This document shows, one piece after another, positions 42,439 to 50,196 of a DNA stretch of 64,000 bases. The notes under the pieces are model-generated. The model had not been told where the DNA came from. It made no database searches and was given only the letters and a program-made list of their open reading frames with translations. This stretch comes from Pedobacter sp. L105 (GTDB lineage Bacteria; Bacteroidota; Bacteroidia; Sphingobacteriales; Sphingobacteriaceae). How positions within the stretch are numbered: position 1 is the first letter of the stretch; each line of letters opens with the position of its first letter. The position numbers were made by a program, and so were the translations under genes. The stretch spans positions 62,001-126,000 of the forward strand of contig NZ_LMUP01000010.1 in the NCBI RefSeq assembly GCF_009765875.1. Reading direction: 5' to 3'.

Positions 42439-43899
42439 TTATAATAGAGGCGATAATAAACGGGCCAATTTTTCGGGCAGTTGTTTATAAGCAGCCCTTT
42501 GCTCCCATGCCTCCGGATCTATCCGGGTAGCATCTTCCAGGTCTTTGTAGAATATCCTGGTCATTTCCACCGCTGTATGGTGATCATAAATCACGCTGTT
42601 GACTTCAAAGTTTAGTTCAAAACTTCTGTTGTCCATATTAGCTGTACCAATAACAGACAGCTGCTGATCGGAAACCATGGTCTTGGCATGGATAAATCCT
42701 TTCTGATATTGATAGATCTCTATACCAGAACGCATGAGTTCACCAAAGTAAGACCTTGCTGCTGCCGACACCATCGCCGAATCTGATAATCCCGGTACCA
42801 GTAAGACGACTTTTACCCCGCTTAAAGCGGCAACCACCATTGCGTCCAGCAGGCTTTCACCGGGTATAAAATAAGGTGTAGTAATTAAAATTTCTTGTTC
42901 TGCCATGCCTATAGCCTGGATCAGTGAAAATAAAATGGTGGGATTATCGGAATCCGGACCGCTTGCAGCAATTTGCACAATAGCATTTCCAGCGGTTTCT
43001 TTCTGCTCGCAGAAAAAGTCTGGCCTCGGCTCCAGGTTTTCGTCGGCACAGAAATTCCAGTCGCAGATAAACAGGTATTGTAAATAATAGGCACCGCTAC
43101 CAGTTATTTTCACATGCATATCCCGCCAATACACTTGCTTTGGGCGGTTTTTATGGTTAATATAACGGTCGCTCACATTGATCCCTCCGGTAAAACCTAC
43201 ACAGCCATCAATCACAATGATCTTGCGGTGATTTCTATAGTTGATCCTGTTGGCCAATGCGATAAACAAAACCCTGTAAAAAGGATAAGCCTGTACACCT
43301 GCTTCAATTAGTTCCGGAATTACCCTTCTTCTGATACTTCGGCTGCCAAAATCATCATAGATCAGTCTTACCTCCACTCCTGCCTTTGCCTTATCTATCA
43401 GTATATTTTTGATCGTATTTCCAATCTCATCATCATCAAAAATATAATATTCTATATGGATGTGATTTTTGGCCTGCTGCAGGGAGCGGATCACTTCGGG
43501 GAATTTCTGTTCTCCATTAAACAGGATATCCACTTCATTACCTCCGCTCAGGTAACTGGTGCCATCATTAAGTAATAGCTTTGCCAGTTTCTGGTATTTA
43601 AGGATTTCTTCAGGAACGGTATCCCATATTTTTTTTGATTCCGTGTAAATCTGTTCCCTGATTGTTAACTGCATCTGTTCATCCTGAACGATCTTTTTAC
43701 TGTACAACTTGCGCTTGCGGTAATTAGTGCCGATACAGAAATAAATGATAATCCCTAAAATGGGTAAGAATACGGCCAGCATCAGGTAGGCCAGCGTTTT
43801 AGAAGTAGAGCGGGTATCATAAATGATCCGCAGACAGGTAGCAATCACTGCGAGTACATAAAGAATCTCTAATAAAAGTATCCAGCTTATTTCTTGCAT
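42439..43899 (-). CDS. cls: Cardiolipin synthase (phospholipase D family)
   Basis: Makes cardiolipin from two phosphatidylglycerols at the membrane. Start placed at the ATG at 43899 (MQEISWILLLEILYVL), where relatives begin; frames from 43947 and 43959 are possible. It has two N-terminal helices with IYDTRSTSKTLAYLMLAVFLP, then PLDc domains: HKD1 in YRNHRKIIVIDGCVGFTGG and HKD2 in FIHAKTMVSDQQLSVIGTANMD. The tail is DPEAWEQRAAYKQLPEKLARLLSPLL. Full length of about 486 residues is normal. Confidence 0.93.
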   Translation of the reverse strand: MQEISWILLLEILYVLAVIATCLRIIYDTRSTSKTLAYLMLAVFLPILGIIIYFCIGTNYRKRKLYSKKIVQDEQMQLTIREQIYTESKKIWDTVPEEILKYQKLAKLLLNDGTSYLSGGNEVDILFNGEQKFPEVIRSLQQAKNHIHIEYYIFDDDEIGNTIKNILIDKAKAGVEVRLIYDDFGSRSIRRRVIPELIEAGVQAYPFYRVLFIALANRINYRNHRKIIVIDGCVGFTGGINVSDRYINHKNRPKQVYWRDMHVKITGSGAYYLQYLFICDWNFCADENLEPRPDFFCEQKETAGNAIVQIAASGPDSDNPTILFSLIQAIGMAEQEILITTPYFIPGESLLDAMVVAALSGVKVVLLVPGLSDSAMVSAAARSYFGELMRSGIEIYQYQKGFIHAKTMVSDQQLSVIGTANMDNRSFELNFEVNSVIYDHHTAVEMTRIFYKDLEDATRIDPEAWEQRAAYKQLPEKLARLLSPLL

Positions 43900-44048
43900 A
43901 GGGTTCTGTATAACCAAATGTAAAAAAAGAAATGGATCAATTGGCATGAAAACATACAAATATTAGGTATATTGTAGTTTAAATGAAACAATTAGTTAAA
44001 TAATTATAAAATAAATGTGTAAATATTTTCTATATTAAATAAATTACG

Positions 44049-44056
44049 TAAATTTG
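44049..44056 (+). promoter_or_regulatory. Candidate -7 element before the split GNAT gene
   Basis: TAAATTTG lies 4 bases before the ATG at 44061, in a very AT-rich stretch of about 100 bases. No matching -33 TTG. Confidence 0.3.
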
Positions 44057-44060
44057 TGGT

Positions 44061-44594
44061 ATGAAGAATAATGATTGTTACAGTATAGAAATTGAAATTG
44101 ACAGGCTAACCAATAGCATCGTCAATAAGCTCTCCGGAGAAAGTTTTCAAACAGAAGTTAACCCGGCAAATAAAAATGATCTATTGTATGTGGATAAAAA
44201 ATACGGATGAAAGTTTCATTGAAAAAAAGAATCAAGGATGGATGATAGAACAGTATATAAGTTGATTACGGTTACAAATAATGAACTACAGGGTTTAATC
44301 AGTATTACAGATAAAATAGACCACATTTACTTACATTTGATAGAGAGTTCACCACTCAACTTTGGAATTAAAAAACGTTATGAAGGAGTAGGCGGCAATC
44401 TGATTGCTTATTGCTGCAAATTATCCTTCGATAATGGTAATGATGGCATCATTGGTTTTAAGTCAAAAACGAATTTAGTAAATCACTATGTAGAAAGGTT
44501 GGGTGCAACTCATATTGGAGATCAGAATATGATCATCTATCCTGAAAGTGCATTTTTTTTGATAAATAAATATTACTCAACAATAAATATATAA
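44061..44594 (+). pseudogene. GNAT-like acetyltransferase gene interrupted by two in-frame TGA codons
   Basis: One uninterrupted frame of 178 codons except for TGA at 44208-44210 and 44220-44222. Before the first TGA: 49 residues, starting MKNNDCYSIEIEIDRLTNSI. After the second: the 118-residue part at 44238-44594. In memory, a family of about 175 residues common in Bacteroidota has this same N-terminal block, then KKxGWxFxWKxE, then VYKL. Here the reading is KKYG-TGA-KFH-TGA-KK, so both stops fall exactly where Trp (TGG) is expected. Two G-to-A changes would explain it. Either a recent pseudogene or a gene read through at UGA. No alignment could be run. Confidence 0.6.
44238..44594 (+). CDS. 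C-terminal part of the GNAT-like protein, possibly translated on its own
   Basis: 118 residues from the ATG at 44238 (MDDRTVYKLITVTNNEL). It has the acetyltransferase-like core YEGVGGNLIAYCCKLSFDNGN, a DGIIGFKSKTNLVNHYVERLGA strand-helix and the close MIIYPESAFFLINKYY. This is an AcCoA-fold pattern of the atypical short GNAT group. It lies 15 bases after the second TGA of the upstream part and is in the same frame. Loss of the N-terminal 59 residues would probably spoil the fold. Confidence 0.55.
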   Translation: MDDRTVYKLITVTNNELQGLISITDKIDHIYLHLIESSPLNFGIKKRYEGVGGNLIAYCCKLSFDNGNDGIIGFKSKTNLVNHYVERLGATHIGDQNMIIYPESAFFLINKYYSTINI

Positions 44595-44598
44595 GACA

Positions 44599-44823
44599 AT
44601 GGGATATATAAAAGAACCAAAAGGCGTGGATTTTATTATCGCGCCATCCGTTTTAAGTGATCAGGACAAGGAATTATTCAGAGAGGCTATTGCCACCTAT
44701 AAAAAAATAGGTAAAACTCCAGATTCTATTCCGCTATCCTCAATCGTATCTGAAAATAAGACAAATAGTTATAGTGATGCTCCTACTGGCAAAACTCAAA
44801 AAAAGAAAAAAACAGGGAAATAA
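44599..44823 (+). CDS. Small basic-tailed protein paired with the GNAT-like gene
   Basis: 74 residues: MGYIKEPKGVDFIIAPSVLSD at the start, a helix DQDKELFREAIATYKKIGKT, and a Lys-rich tail (KTQKKKKTGK). It begins 4 bases after the GNAT-like gene, so it is translationally coupled. From memory the YIKEPKGVDF start is a conserved small family in Bacteroidota that often follows this acetyltransferase. A partner, antitoxin-like or substrate role is a guess. A terminator follows. Confidence 0.65.
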   Translation: MGYIKEPKGVDFIIAPSVLSDQDKELFREAIATYKKIGKTPDSIPLSSIVSENKTNSYSDAPTGKTQKKKKTGK

Positions 44824-44835
44824 CCATTTGATATA

Positions 44836-44873
44836 GAAAAACCGGTTAGACAATAACATCATTCCGGTTTTTC
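44836..44873. terminator. Bidirectional terminator between the GNAT module and the aldo/keto reductase
   Basis: gaaaaaccgg (44836-44845) pairs with ccggtttttc (44864-44873) around an 18-base loop. A and T runs in the stem serve both directions. Confidence 0.8.
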
Positions 44874-44904
44874 GTGTTGATCACAGGCGTATAAGGAAAA
44901 CGCA

Positions 44905-45903
44905 CTAAGTTAATTTAACAGCTTCGGCAGCCAGTTTGATCTGATCGAGTTCATGTGCGCTGAGGTTTAGCTGCATAGCGGCAGCATTTTCAATCGCTTG
45001 TTTCGCATTCCGTGCACCGGCCAATGCTACAGCAATACCGGGCTGATCTATCGTCCAGCGTAATAATAATTGGGCAAGTGTTACCTTCTTATCTGCTGCT
45101 ATCGGCCTGATTTGATCGAGGAAGTGATTAACATGAACCAGGTTATCTCCAATAAACCAGGAACGGGTAGCACGATGATCGCCTTCATTGAATTTGTACC
45201 CGGGAGTGATCTTCCCTGTTAGCAAACCACGTTCCAGTGGGCTGTAAGCAATAATGCTGATGTTATTTTTCAGGGCATAAGGAACCAGTTCATCTTCAAT
45301 CTCCCTGCGCAATACACTATAAGAAACCTGATTAGATACCAGGTTAACAAGATCTTTCGCCTCGGCTGTCTGAGCAGCATTGTAATTGCTCACTCCTGCT
45401 TCAATAATCTTACCCTGCTCCTGCAATCGAATCACCGCTTCGAAAGTTTCGTCCATGGGTGTGGTTTCATCCGGCCAGTGGATCTGGTAAAGATCGATAT
45501 AATCTGTTTTTAATCTTTTCAGGCTTTGCTCGGCTTCATAAATTACGCTTTCTTTTCCAGCGTATTTTACTGTCTTAATTTCATTTCCGTTATTATCCTT
45601 CGATACAGAGTGAACGGGCCCTTTAAAATCCGGCAGGTCCCAGCGCATACCAAACTTGGTCATGATCTGTACCTTATCCCTGGGAATTCCTTTAATGGCT
45701 TCACCCACTAATATTTCACTATCGCCCTGTCCGTATGCCGGTGCAGTATCGATAGAAGTAATTCCGTGGTCGTATGCGGCCTTCATCGCTTCAATAGCAT
45801 CATTTGTATCTGACCCGCCCCACATCCAGCCACCAACGGCCCATGCACCGAAAGTTATCGCGCTTAATTTTAGATTTGATTTTCCTATTGTTCTATATGA
45901 CAT
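44905..45903 (-). CDS. Aldo/keto reductase
   Basis: A 332-residue NADPH-dependent (beta/alpha)8 oxidoreductase. The catalytic tetrad is recognisable as Asp and Tyr in IDTAPAYGQGDSEILVGEAI (near residue 55), Lys in IMTKFGMRW and His in LYQIHWPDETTP. The close relation is the AKR11/YdjG-type (general stress protein 69) group; TPMDETFEAVIRLQEQGKI is typical. The physiological substrate is unknown. A single gene, convergent with the GNAT module. Confidence 0.92.
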   Translation of the reverse strand: MSYRTIGKSNLKLSAITFGAWAVGGWMWGGSDTNDAIEAMKAAYDHGITSIDTAPAYGQGDSEILVGEAIKGIPRDKVQIMTKFGMRWDLPDFKGPVHSVSKDNNGNEIKTVKYAGKESVIYEAEQSLKRLKTDYIDLYQIHWPDETTPMDETFEAVIRLQEQGKIIEAGVSNYNAAQTAEAKDLVNLVSNQVSYSVLRREIEDELVPYALKNNISIIAYSPLERGLLTGKITPGYKFNEGDHRATRSWFIGDNLVHVNHFLDQIRPIAADKKVTLAQLLLRWTIDQPGIAVALAGARNAKQAIENAAAMQLNLSAHELDQIKLAAEAVKLT

Positions 45904-46055
45904 GCTGAAGATTCTTTATTTAAATGAACACAAAAGTTATTTGATTGTTATAACATTCAGTTATTAATGCTTAAATCTGACAAACCTTCATCCGCTTCAA
46001 TAATACTGGCACAGAATTGGTCGTAGAAATAAATCGTAAAGAAAGATAATTTAGA

Positions 46056-46421
46056 ATGAACAAGAAAATAGTAATATTTGATGACGACCAGGAGATATTA
46101 ACAGCAATGGAATCTGTACTTGATTTTGTAGACTGGGATTTAACCACCTTTTCCAGCGGTCAGGATGCTTTAAAGACCATTTCCAGAGAAAAACCCGATC
46201 TGATTCTGATGGATATACAGCTGGATGGCGTTGATGGAAGAGATATCTGCCGGGCCATTAAAGAAAGCGAAGAATTGAAACATATTCCCATCATCCTGAT
46301 TTCAGGACATGAAGGCGCTGAATCGACTAAAAACCAAGAATTTGGGCCAAATGATTTTCTGCCCAAACCCTTTGATATTGGTGACTTAATAGATAAAGTA
46401 TATTTTCAGCTGGCTTCTTAA
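46056..46421 (+). CDS. Single-domain CheY-like response regulator
   Basis: 121 residues, receiver domain only. The acidic pocket is IVIFDDDQEI with phosphorylated Asp53 in LILMDIQLDGVDG. The conserved Ser/Thr lies in IILISGHEG and the Lys in DFLPKPFDIGDL. There is no output domain, so it acts through a protein partner or a phosphorelay. No kinase gene is adjacent. It converges with the GNAT gene with a 4-base overlap. Confidence 0.93.
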   Translation: MNKKIVIFDDDQEILTAMESVLDFVDWDLTTFSSGQDALKTISREKPDLILMDIQLDGVDGRDICRAIKESEELKHIPIILISGHEGAESTKNQEFGPNDFLPKPFDIGDLIDKVYFQLAS

Positions 46422-46948
46422 TCGACAGTCAGCTCAAATAGTGCCAGATCGATGCCTTCATAATGTTTAGGAAGATCAGGTGAACGCTCTGGTGTAGTAA
46501 ATCCTACATGGCGAAATCCTGATTTTACATAGTAATTAATCAGCTGAGGGTTATCTCCCCAGGTATCCATTCTGATAAATTGCAGTGAATTTGCTTTGGC
46601 AAAATCTTTAGCCCATTTTACGATAGCCAGCATAAAGTTATTTCCCCTGAAAGAAGAATGGCTTACAATTCTATGCAGGTAAATGGATGGATCACCATTT
46701 TTTTCTTTCCAGATCAAAGGGTCGGAGAATTCCACTGCAAATATGCAGGCAATCCTTCCATCCTTTATAATTTTCCATTGACGGCCTTCTGCCACTTCCC
46801 TTTCTATCAGGCTGCGTTCAAATCCTTTCCAGTGCGTTTTAAAAACGGTTTTCTGAAAGGCAATGGCATCATCATAAAAACCGAAAATAGCATCTATATC
46901 TTCGGTAGTGCTTTTTATAAATTGTAAATCTTTATTCACTTCGCTCAT
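46418..46948 (-). CDS. GNAT family N-acetyltransferase
   Basis: 176 residues, full-length GNAT fold. The acetyl-CoA-binding region is the strand and helix in IYLHRIVSHSSFRGNNFMLAIVKWAKDFA. The next strand is FIRMDTWGDNPQLINYYVKSGFRHVG, which is the classic end of the domain. Substrate unknown. Unlike the module at 44061, this gene is intact. It lies convergent with the response regulator gene, overlapping by 4 bases. Confidence 0.9.
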   Translation of the reverse strand: MSEVNKDLQFIKSTTEDIDAIFGFYDDAIAFQKTVFKTHWKGFERSLIEREVAEGRQWKIIKDGRIACIFAVEFSDPLIWKEKNGDPSIYLHRIVSHSSFRGNNFMLAIVKWAKDFAKANSLQFIRMDTWGDNPQLINYYVKSGFRHVGFTTPERSPDLPKHYEGIDLALFELTVD

Positions 46949-47006
46949 GTCATTGATTAAATTTGGTTTTGCCCAGGTTATCGGCCTGAGTTAAAATCTC
47001 TAATTC

Positions 47007-48191
47007 TTATAGCCTGTCCAGGGCCTGCAGGATAATGCCGCAGGCTTTTCGGATCTCCTCTTCAGTGATGATCAGTGGCGGCGCTATACGTAATGCCGTT
47101 TCACAGTGCAGGAACCAGTCGATGATCACCCCTTCCGCTGCACAGAGCTTGCTGACGCGCTCTACCTGTTCAAAGGTATCCAATTGCATGGCCATCATTA
47201 AACCAATTCCTCTAACTTCTCTGATCAAGGGATGAACCAGCAGCTCAAGGAATAAATCCCCTTTATCCTTTACACCTGCTACCAGGTCTTCATCCAGGAT
47301 AACATTTAAACTGGCCAGCCCGGCTACGCTTGACACCGGGTGCCCACCGAAGGTGGTAATATGTCCCAAAATCGGATTTTCCTTTAACACCCCCATAACT
47401 TCCCGGTCGGCAATGAAAGCACCAATTGGCATGCCGCCACCTAAAGCCTTAGCCAGCAATAATATATCCGGAACAATCCCATAATGTTCAAAAGCAAAAA
47501 GCTTACCTGTCCGCCCAAATGCAGCTTGTATTTCATCAAGGATCAACAAGGTGCCCATCGCTGTACAGCGTTCCCTTAGTTTTAACATATACTCAGTGGA
47601 AGCAACCCTGATGCCTGCTTCTCCCTGCACCGTTTCCATAATTACACAAGCCGTGTTTTCTGTGATCAGCTGCAGGTCTTCTTCCTTTCCAAAATGGATA
47701 AAACTTATATCCGGTAATAAAGGACGGTACTTCTGTTTGTAATGTTCATTTCCCATTACACTCAGCGCCCCATGTGTACTGCCATGATAAGCATGAAAAC
47801 AAGAGATAATGCCAGACCTGCCGGTAAAACGCTTAGCCAGTTTTAATGCCCCTTCTGTAGCTTCAGTTCCTGAATTTACGAAATAAACATTGTTGAGCTG
47901 CTCAGGAAGAACACTGATCAGTTTTTGTGCAAAAAGTACCATGGGCGACTGCACAAATTCACCATATACAGTAAGATGGAGGTATTTATCCAGCTGCGCC
48001 CTGATGGCATCGAGTACTTTAGGGTGTCTGTGGCCGATATTACTAACAGCAAAACCCGATACCAGGTCCATATAACTTTTGCCGTTCACATCATATACAT
48101 ACATACCTTCGGCATGATCCGGTTCCAGCATATTGGGGCTGGTTGATGTCTGTGCATTGTTGAGCAAAAAGAGTTCTTTATGGCTGATCAT
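47007..48191 (-). CDS. Class-III PLP-dependent aminotransferase (acetylornithine/aspartate type)
   Basis: 394 residues from the Met at 48191 (MISHKELFLLNNAQTS). PLP-binding features are NSGTEATEGALKLAKRFTG, the Schiff-base Lys in LLLAKALGGGMPIGAF (near residue 255), and ILDEIQAAFGRTGKLFAFEHYG. It belongs to the ArgD/RocD/GabT family. The N-terminal TSTSPNMLEPDHAEGMYVYD marks a Bacteroidota branch often labelled aspartate aminotransferase family. Its amino donor is not known. The promoter at 48213-48220 overlaps the alternative upstream start at 48215 and so supports this one. Confidence 0.9.
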   Translation of the reverse strand: MISHKELFLLNNAQTSTSPNMLEPDHAEGMYVYDVNGKSYMDLVSGFAVSNIGHRHPKVLDAIRAQLDKYLHLTVYGEFVQSPMVLFAQKLISVLPEQLNNVYFVNSGTEATEGALKLAKRFTGRSGIISCFHAYHGSTHGALSVMGNEHYKQKYRPLLPDISFIHFGKEEDLQLITENTACVIMETVQGEAGIRVASTEYMLKLRERCTAMGTLLILDEIQAAFGRTGKLFAFEHYGIVPDILLLAKALGGGMPIGAFIADREVMGVLKENPILGHITTFGGHPVSSVAGLASLNVILDEDLVAGVKDKGDLFLELLVHPLIREVRGIGLMMAMQLDTFEQVERVSKLCAAEGVIIDWFLHCETALRIAPPLIITEEEIRKACGIILQALDRL

Positions 48192-48212
48192 TTCGGTTTC
48201 CTTAATTTGCCA

Positions 48213-48220
48213 CAAAACTA
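48213..48220 (-). promoter_or_regulatory. Candidate -7 element of the aminotransferase gene; decides the start
   Basis: On the minus strand this reads TAGTTTTG, 21 bases before the ATG at 48191. It sits on the codons of the longer frame, so that frame is unlikely to be translated. Confidence 0.35.
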
Positions 48221-48251
48221 TTTATAATTTAAGCAATAAAGCCCTATTGAT

Positions 48252-49505
48252 TTAAAATTCTACCCTAAAAATGTGCTGGGGGTTTACATAGAGATAATCC
48301 AGCTTAAAGCCGTATAAGTTGCAAATCTGGGTGCTAATGGCTAAGCCTAATCCGCTACCTTCGGAAGAAGCATCTTTATAAAAACGCTCAAAGGCCTTGC
48401 TGGCATCCAATGCAATAGGCGAACCTGTATTACAAACGCTAAGACCATCCTGGTTAAGCTGGATCGTAATATTACCATGGTCGTTATTATGCCGGATTGC
48501 ATTACTGATCAGGTTATTCATCAGGATATCTGCCAGGTGTTTATTCATGTACACTTCCCTATACTCCAGCTGTTGTATCACCTGAATGGAATTGGCTTGC
48601 AGAAGCTCTTTGAACTGCCTGATTTTTAAACTAATCAATGCTCCAAATTCAATTTTCTCTTCATCTTCTATCAAGCGGTTTTCGATTTTAGCCAGTAATA
48701 ACAGCGACTGGTTAAGTCTCGATAGCCTACTCACCGCAAGATAAACGTCTTCTATCAATTCGCCCTGTTTATCTGATAAAGCTTCGGTTTGTATCAGCGT
48801 ATCTAACTTAGAATTGATCACCGCCAGTGGCGTCATCATTTCATGCGAAGCATTGTCTGTAAAACTCTTTAGCTCTTTATAATCATGTCTTGCACGTTTG
48901 GCCATCACCAGTACAGACTGGTTCAACTCTTCAAACTCATCAATCTCTGTAGGTTGCACAGAAAATTCATTGGCATCTGCCAGGTTAAATGCTTTCAGAT
49001 GTTTAAGCGTTTCATGAAATGGTCGCCATAAACTATTGAGCAGGAACCGATTGATTACCATTAAGCTAAGTAAGAGAATAACGATCACGCTTAAAGTGAT
49101 CAGGAAGATCAATCTGACCAGGTCTTCTGCCTCCAGGCTGGATTTGGTAATGCTTACCCTGTAAATATCACCTTCCAGTCTGATGGTGGTGATCAGGCTC
49201 CGTCCCGGTTCAGCTTCCCTTTCATCGGGCTTAAAATAAAGGTTGTGGCTATAATACCTTTCCCGCTGTGCCCCTTTTTCCAACAGTTCATAACTGATGC
49301 GCTGATCTTTAAAGTCATTGGGTATAGGCAATTTTTTGTATTTCCTTGCGTAAGCTACAATCTCTTCTTCTTCAATCTTCAGATCATGATCTAATTTTTG
49401 AGTTAGGATATAATGAATAGCAAAGTAGTAAACTGCGCCGCTTAATACCAGGATGAGCAGGGAAGTATACAAATTTGCCCTGTTGTATTTTTGTGCTAAC
49501 TTCAT
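48252..49505 (-). CDS. Two-component sensor histidine kinase
   Basis: A 417-residue inner-membrane kinase. Helix 1 (about 12-35), a periplasmic sensor stretch, helix 2 (about 131-156), then a HAMP-like linker. The H box has NASHEMMTPLAVINSKLDTL (phosphorylated His near residue 222), the N box NNLISNAIRHN, and the G box GSGLGLAISTQICNLYGF. The periplasmic part has no recognised ligand domain. The start overlaps the regulator's stop by 1 base, so they are coupled. Confidence 0.94.
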   Translation of the reverse strand: MKLAQKYNRANLYTSLLILVLSGAVYYFAIHYILTQKLDHDLKIEEEEIVAYARKYKKLPIPNDFKDQRISYELLEKGAQRERYYSHNLYFKPDEREAEPGRSLITTIRLEGDIYRVSITKSSLEAEDLVRLIFLITLSVIVILLLSLMVINRFLLNSLWRPFHETLKHLKAFNLADANEFSVQPTEIDEFEELNQSVLVMAKRARHDYKELKSFTDNASHEMMTPLAVINSKLDTLIQTEALSDKQGELIEDVYLAVSRLSRLNQSLLLLAKIENRLIEDEEKIEFGALISLKIRQFKELLQANSIQVIQQLEYREVYMNKHLADILMNNLISNAIRHNNDHGNITIQLNQDGLSVCNTGSPIALDASKAFERFYKDASSEGSGLGLAISTQICNLYGFKLDYLYVNPQHIFRVEF

Positions 49506-50179
49506 CAGGCGCCAAATTTATAACCTACACCATACATTGATTTGATATAATCTGTACAACCGGCTTCCAGTAGTTTTTTTCTTAAATTTTTAATATGGGT
49601 GTAAATGAAATCGAAATGATCTGAAAGATCCATTTCATCACCCCAAAGGTGTTCTGCGAGAGCACTTTTGGTAATTACCTTATTCTGGTTCGCAATAAAA
49701 TAGATCAGCAGATCGTATTCCTTACGCGTTAAATTCAAGGTATGATCGCCCACCCGGGTTTTCATGGCGAGGCTGTCGATATTGATTTCATGAAAGATGA
49801 TAGAGTTATTTCCATCAAAGCTCTTACGGCGGACAATAGCCGTTACCCTGGCTTTTAATTCCGACAAGTGAAAGGGCTTCACCAGGTAATCATCTGCACC
49901 GAGATTTAGCCCGGATAATTTATCATCAAGGGAATGACGTGCAGAGATAATGAGCACACCATCCTTTTTATTGAGGTCTTTTAGCCTGCGCAGTACTTCC
50001 ATGCCATCGCCTCCGGGTAAGGTCAAATCCAGGACGATACAGTCGTAACTGTACAAGTTAACTTTTGCAAGGGCCGATGGATAATCGGACGCAGTTTCAC
50101 AGATACTTCCTTCTTCTGTAAAATAGGTGATGATACTGTCGCGTAAAGCCTGTTCGTCCTCAACTAATAAAATCTTCAT
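49505..50179 (-). CDS. OmpR/PhoB-family response regulator
   Basis: 224 residues. The receiver (about 1-120) has LLVEDEQALRDSI, phosphorylated Asp in CIVLDLTLPGGDGMEVL near residue 52, and Lys in DYLVKPFHLSELKARV. The C-terminal winged helix has LTRKEYDLLIYFIANQNKVI and VYTH-like DFIYTHIKNLRKKL, ending in SMYGVGYKF. It is the cognate partner of the overlapping histidine kinase. Downstream genes of the operon are the kinase and perhaps the aminotransferase. Confidence 0.96.
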   Translation of the reverse strand: MKILLVEDEQALRDSIITYFTEEGSICETASDYPSALAKVNLYSYDCIVLDLTLPGGDGMEVLRRLKDLNKKDGVLIISARHSLDDKLSGLNLGADDYLVKPFHLSELKARVTAIVRRKSFDGNNSIIFHEINIDSLAMKTRVGDHTLNLTRKEYDLLIYFIANQNKVITKSALAEHLWGDEMDLSDHFDFIYTHIKNLRKKLLEAGCTDYIKSMYGVGYKFGA

Positions 50180-50196
50180 TAAATGAATATAAGGAA

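Noticed and set aside
44061..44594. General UGA-to-Trp recoding in the organism
   Set aside because: TGA serves as stop for another gene in the window (5552-5554) and no other conserved Trp codon in-frame TGA was seen; at most local read-through.
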